Shown here piece by piece: positions 5,412 to 7,986 of a stretch of DNA of 7,986 nucleotides. The number at the start of each line of letters is the position of its first letter. Within the stretch, counting starts at the first letter, position 1. The translations under genes were made by a program, and so were the position numbers. The stretch is from positions 1 to 7,986 of the forward strand of contig JAIRXX010000307.1 of the NCBI GenBank assembly GCA_031268065.1, in the 5' to 3' direction. The notes under the pieces were generated by a model that was given only the letters and a program-made list of their open reading frames with translations, did not search any database and was not told where the DNA came from. The stretch is from Propionibacteriaceae bacterium (GTDB lineage: Bacteria; Actinomycetota; Actinomycetes; Propionibacteriales; Propionibacteriaceae).

Positions 5412-5540
5412 GGTAATGATATCCTTGCCTTCATCACATGGCTGGCTGGAGCGACACTGCCTGCCGATGAGTTCAAGGCAATAGATGAGATTGTGAAAGC
5501 AACTAGGACGGGGTCTGTGTCGTTGCTAAGGCGGTGGTGA
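5412..5540 (+). pseudogene. Remnant of a second WXG100 gene (C-terminal helix only)
   Basis: One frame open from 5412 to the TGA at 5538-5540 contains FITWLAGATLPADEFKAIDE followed by IVKATR (5430-5507). Aligned with FTAWLAEATLSADELRAIGN and ILKAVR of the WXG100 protein at 3684-3983, 16 of 26 residues are identical. The N-terminal helix and the WXG turn are absent and the end diverges to TGSVSLLRRW. No start codon with a ribosome site precedes it. The last 15 bp overlap the 3' end of the minus-strand gene, suggesting that later rearrangement trimmed it. Too short for routine gene callers, it shows that the WXG100-lipoprotein unit was once duplicated here. Confidence 0.78.
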
Positions 5541-6185
5541 TGGTATGTATCCCAGGCTGCCTATGAGTGTTTCTCCTTCAGTGGTTTGGGCATAAATATT
5601 CTGGTGATTGCTCAAATAATAATCTGCCTGGGGTTCTTCGACACGGCGCGAATGGTCGGCGCGCACGAGGTATTTATATGTTGACACATGAAAATTCTTG
5701 TTGCTGATACCGTCAGAAAAATTGTCGCGGCTGCTGTCTTCTGTGACTGTGAAAATCTCGCCATCGTAATAGTAATCGGTGACTATGGGATCGCCCTCGA
5801 CGGTGTATTGAATCATACGCATAAATGCAGGTTTCCCTGCGAGTGCCTCCCTATAGAAATCATCAACTATGGCTTTGTTGTAGAGGCGCTCGCCATGAAC
5901 ACTGATATACACGTCGTGATATTTCTCCAACGCCAGTTTTTCAACATTTTCGCCATAATCGGCGGGGAGATCGGCCAGCGGAGTCGCTGAAAAATCGATT
6001 CTCGCTGTTTCTCCCACGCTGGGAGTGGCTGCTTCAACCGGTGTCGCCGATGGCGCAACAGGGGTCGGTAAGTGCTGAATCTGCCTCGTCTCCGCTACAC
6101 TCAACGCAAACCAGACGCCCAAGGCCGCGACTGACGCCGACACGATTATCAGCGACTTTTTTTGGAAATTCAGCATATTCTGCAT
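5526..6185 (-). CDS. Membrane-anchored DUF4362-like protein
   Basis: This 219-residue protein has a short cytoplasmic N-terminus (MQNMLNFQKK), one membrane helix (about 11-29) and a Pro/Thr/Ala-rich linker (39-70), then an extracellular domain. There is no lipobox Cys, so the helix is probably an uncleaved anchor. The core FMRMIQYTVEGDPIVTDYYY (121-140), followed by DGEIFTVTEDSSRDNFSDG, closely resembles the YTxEGDPI..DL.YDG......D.SRD pattern I associate with DUF4362 proteins, small exported proteins of unknown function best known from Firmicutes. The start at 6185 has only a weak purine-rich site (AAGAAAAG); Met4 (6176) is an alternative. It follows the beta-propeller gene by 54 bp on the same strand and is probably co-transcribed, suggesting a shared cell-surface role. 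Confidence 0.85.
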   Translation of the reverse strand: MQNMLNFQKKSLIIVSASVAALGVWFALSVAETRQIQHLPTPVAPSATPVEAATPSVGETARIDFSATPLADLPADYGENVEKLALEKYHDVYISVHGERLYNKAIVDDFYREALAGKPAFMRMIQYTVEGDPIVTDYYYDGEIFTVTEDSSRDNFSDGISNKNFHVSTYKYLVRADHSRRVEEPQADYYLSNHQNIYAQTTEGETLIGSLGYIPSPPP

Positions 6186-6239
6186 CTTTTCTTTTATACG
6201 CCTGCGGCGAAAACGAATGCTCGACTATGACGCGCTTGC

Positions 6240-7986
6240 TCAGGGTAGCCGCAAGTCTGCGGCTTTGTTGAATCCGCTCAGGGTGTAGACGTCTAGTTGT
6301 TTATCGGAGAGGACGTAGAGGAATCCGCCTACTCGCAGGCCTCGGGTGTGCCTGGTGTCGCCATTGGGGGTGGAGATTGGCAGTGCTTTGTGTTGGGAGA
6401 ATCCTTTGTCTTCGTCGTAGCCGTAGACGAGGTAGCGGGACTGTTGCCCGTCGTCGCGCCAGTCGGTGGCGTCGAAGCCGATCAAGTCGTTGTCGCTGTC
6501 TACAAGTACCGCCTTGTGGTTCTCCAACCCCTGTGAAGTGTCGTACTTGATCGATTTGCTGGTGATCATGGTGACGTCCTTGGGATCGCTGACGTCAAAC
6601 ATCGCCAGCTTTAAGCCGTTGATGTTGCCATTCTTGTCGCCGTCCATGCCCAGGCCGAGCAGCAGCCCGTCGCCGTAGGGGTGCAAATAGCTGGAGAAAC
6701 CGGGAATTTTCAGTTCGGAGAGGACTTTTGGCTTGGCCGGATTGGCTAGATCGATGGCGAAGAGCGGATCGGTCTGCCGGAAAGTCACCACATAGCCGAT
6801 TTTGCCCTGGAAGCGCACCGATTCGATATTCTCATTATTCGCCAGCTTCGGGATCGCGCCGACCTGCTTCAAATCGGCGTCCAGCACCCGCAGTGCGGCT
6901 ACGTTGTACTCGTCCATTGTCGTGGTCGCCACGCGCAAGTGGTTCTCGTATTCGTCCAAAGCGAATTGGTTGATCAGCACGCCGGGTATGTCCGTCTGGG
7001 CGGCCATTCGGAGTTCGCCGCCATCCAGCGCGATTCTGACCACATGCGTCGATGGCTTGCCGGTCTTGACTGCAGCTGGCCCGGCCATGTCAACATCCGG
7101 TTCAGCTGCGGCGGACGCTGGCGCGGGTATGCCCGGATCGGGCGCGTCCTCCTCCGCTATCGGCTCAGCTGTGTCGCCGCCGGGCGCGGTGGGCGTCGGA
7201 GTCGGATCAGGCGCAGCAGAAATTGGTTGGGGTGGGTCGGGCATATCAGAAGCGGGCTGGGACGGGTCGGGTTCAACAGAAGCGGGCTGGGACGGATCGG
7301 GCGCATAATCTTTGATGACAGTGTCGGGGTTGTTGAACGCTGCCAGATAGAGATTGCCACCGCTCATGTACACAGTCTCAGCGCCGCCCAATACGCTTTG
7401 TTGGCCGAGCCGGGCCTGCTTGGCGACATCCACGGCGGTGACCACCGTGTAGCGTGCGCCCTCGGGTGCGGGCATGAGTTTGATGTCTTCGGCTGGAAGC
7501 ACTTCATGGCTTCCGTCTTGGCCGGTTTGCGGGACGAAGGTGGCCGGATCGTCTGGCACAGCATCGCCGTCGCCAACGGCGTAGTCGCTGATCAGGTAGA
7601 GCAGATCGCCGCTCAGCCTAGAAGAGGAGTAGCGTCCGCTTTGGCTGAATGAGGTCAGATGGCGGGGTGCGGACGGTTTGGACACGTCCCAAAGCTGCGT
7701 CACGATTTCGGATGCGGCGAAAGGCACATACGGGTTGTCGCCGTCTTGGAATTCGATTTCCTGAGCCGTGTACAGCTGGTACAGCACCGCCAAGGTGGAA
7801 CCGCTGAGCATCAACTCGGCCACTGCGCCGTCTACGATGGGTGATTTTGCGGAACCTTGCGAATTGCCGGATTGCCCGGAAGCGTCAATCAGCGAGAGCG
7901 CCTGGGAGTACCTGCCCTGTGCGGAGACGATGCTCACCGTGTGGCCGGAGGCGATGAAAATCGACTGACCGTCGGTCTTCACAATG
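6240..7986 (-). CDS. Secreted beta-propeller domain protein (WD40-distant, COG4880/Beta_propel-like), 5' end outside window
   Basis: The visible 580-plus residues run off the right edge in frame, so the N-terminus and any signal peptide are missing; a GTG at 7982 is probably internal. Blade-like units repeat: TDGQSIFIASGHTVSIVS, VTQLWDVSKPSAPRHLTSFS, SSSRLSGDLLYLISDYAV, GGNLYLAAFNN, LRVATTTMDEYNVAALRVLD, VTFRQTDPLFAIDLANPAKP, LHPYGDGLLLGLGMD, GFLYVLSDKQLDVYTL. The pattern strand, then DLxNPxxPKVLSELKIPGFS, then YLHPYGDGLLLGLGMD is characteristic of the family described as secreted proteins with a C-terminal beta-propeller distantly related to WD-40 repeats. D/N-rich loops such as DGDKNGN could bind calcium. 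A Pro/Ala/Asp-rich insert (about residues 225-305 of the visible part), partly made of 10-residue repeats, interrupts the propeller between two blades. The family is extracellular or cell-wall associated; the ligand is unknown. The DUF4362-like gene lies 54 bp downstream. Confidence 0.9.
   Translation of the reverse strand, partial: IVKTDGQSIFIASGHTVSIVSAQGRYSQALSLIDASGQSGNSQGSAKSPIVDGAVAELMLSGSTLAVLYQLYTAQEIEFQDGDNPYVPFAASEIVTQLWDVSKPSAPRHLTSFSQSGRYSSSRLSGDLLYLISDYAVGDGDAVPDDPATFVPQTGQDGSHEVLPAEDIKLMPAPEGARYTVVTAVDVAKQARLGQQSVLGGAETVYMSGGNLYLAAFNNPDTVIKDYAPDPSQPASVEPDPSQPASDMPDPPQPISAAPDPTPTPTAPGGDTAEPIAEEDAPDPGIPAPASAAAEPDVDMAGPAAVKTGKPSTHVVRIALDGGELRMAAQTDIPGVLINQFALDEYENHLRVATTTMDEYNVAALRVLDADLKQVGAIPKLANNENIESVRFQGKIGYVVTFRQTDPLFAIDLANPAKPKVLSELKIPGFSSYLHPYGDGLLLGLGMDGDKNGNINGLKLAMFDVSDPKDVTMITSKSIKYDTSQGLENHKAVLVDSDNDLIGFDATDWRDDGQQSRYLVYGYDEDKGFSQHKALPISTPNGDTRHTRGLRVGGFLYVLSDKQLDVYTLSGFNKAADLRLP
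6247..6264. repeat. Inverted repeat at the 3' end of the beta-propeller gene
   Basis: AGCCGCA (6247-6253) and TGCGGCT (6258-6264) form a 7-bp stem with a 4-nt loop, followed on the plus strand by TTGTTG. In the plus direction this resembles a weak terminator that could block readthrough into the beta-propeller gene. On the minus strand it lies inside the last codons (near KAADLRLP), with no U-tract after it. Confidence 0.35.
7209..7298 (-). repeat. Three 30-bp tandem repeats encoding a Pro-rich 10-residue unit
   Basis: Within the beta-propeller gene the units DPSQPASVEP, DPSQPASDMP and DPPQPISAAP follow one another, and a fourth, more degraded unit (DPTPTPTAPG) continues to 7179. At DNA level two adjacent 30-bp copies are nearly identical and the third is diverged. 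The units are a multiple of three, so copy number can change without breaking the frame. They probably form an extended surface linker. Confidence 0.85.

Noticed and set aside
5688..5990. Plus-strand open frame of 100 residues opposite the DUF4362-like gene
   Set aside because: No ribosome site or recognisable motif; the opposite strand encodes a protein with a membrane helix and a recognisable conserved core.
6802..7652. Two plus-strand open frames (168 and 237 residues) antisense to the beta-propeller gene
   Set aside because: Gly/Ser/Arg-rich translations are typical of the reverse complement of a GC-rich gene with Pro-rich repeats. The minus-strand frame has clear blade motifs throughout.
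1..7986. CRISPR array, tRNA/rRNA, insertion sequence or prophage genes
   Set aside because: No regularly spaced direct repeats with spacers, no tRNA-like cloverleaf or rRNA segments noticed, and no transposase, integrase or phage structural motifs in any plausible frame.

Overview
The window looks like part of an actinobacterial (high-GC Gram-positive) chromosome. The evidence is an ESX/type VII secretion-type gene cluster (an EspC-like small protein, a WXG100 protein and a large WXG-bearing effector), GTG and TTG starts, purine-rich Shine-Dalgarno sites, a probable leaderless start behind a TANNNT-type -10 box, lipoprotein signal peptides, and a secreted beta-propeller protein. I cannot name the genus.

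Layout. Positions 1-222 hold the 3' end of a plus-strand gene of uncertain family. It converges on a minus-strand atypical short-chain dehydrogenase/reductase (SDR; 260-1147). A non-coding stretch of about 365 bp separates the SDR from a divergent plus-strand operon of tightly packed, mostly overlapping genes: an EspC-like protein (1513-1800), a 421-residue effector with an N-terminal WXG-type helical region and a C-terminal HEWKH zinc-protease-like motif (1800-3065), an unrecognised 207-residue helical protein (3068-3691), a WXG100 protein (3684-3983), and a lipoprotein (3980-4459). A paralogous lipoprotein follows after a short gap (4538-5020). Then come two decaying copies: a third lipoprotein with an internal deletion (5054-5375) and the C-terminal half of a second WXG100 gene (5412-5540). 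On the minus strand, facing the operon, lie a membrane-anchored DUF4362-like protein (5526-6185) and the C-terminal 580 residues of a beta-propeller protein (6240-7986, 5' end outside the window). The latter carries a proline-rich 10-residue tandem repeat.

How the genes may work together. The operon reads as an orphan type VII effector module with no secretion machinery in view. EspC-like and WXG100 proteins would serve as secretion partners, and the large protein as the cargo with a candidate metalloprotease toxin tip. The 207-residue protein and/or the surface lipoproteins are candidates for immunity. The lipoprotein array, with a conserved core, variable middle segments and dead copies at its end, together with a lower-GC composition than the SDR flank, suggests repeated duplication and loss, as seen in toxin-immunity loci. 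The toxin and immunity roles are inference; the motifs, overlaps and paralogy are visible in the sequence.
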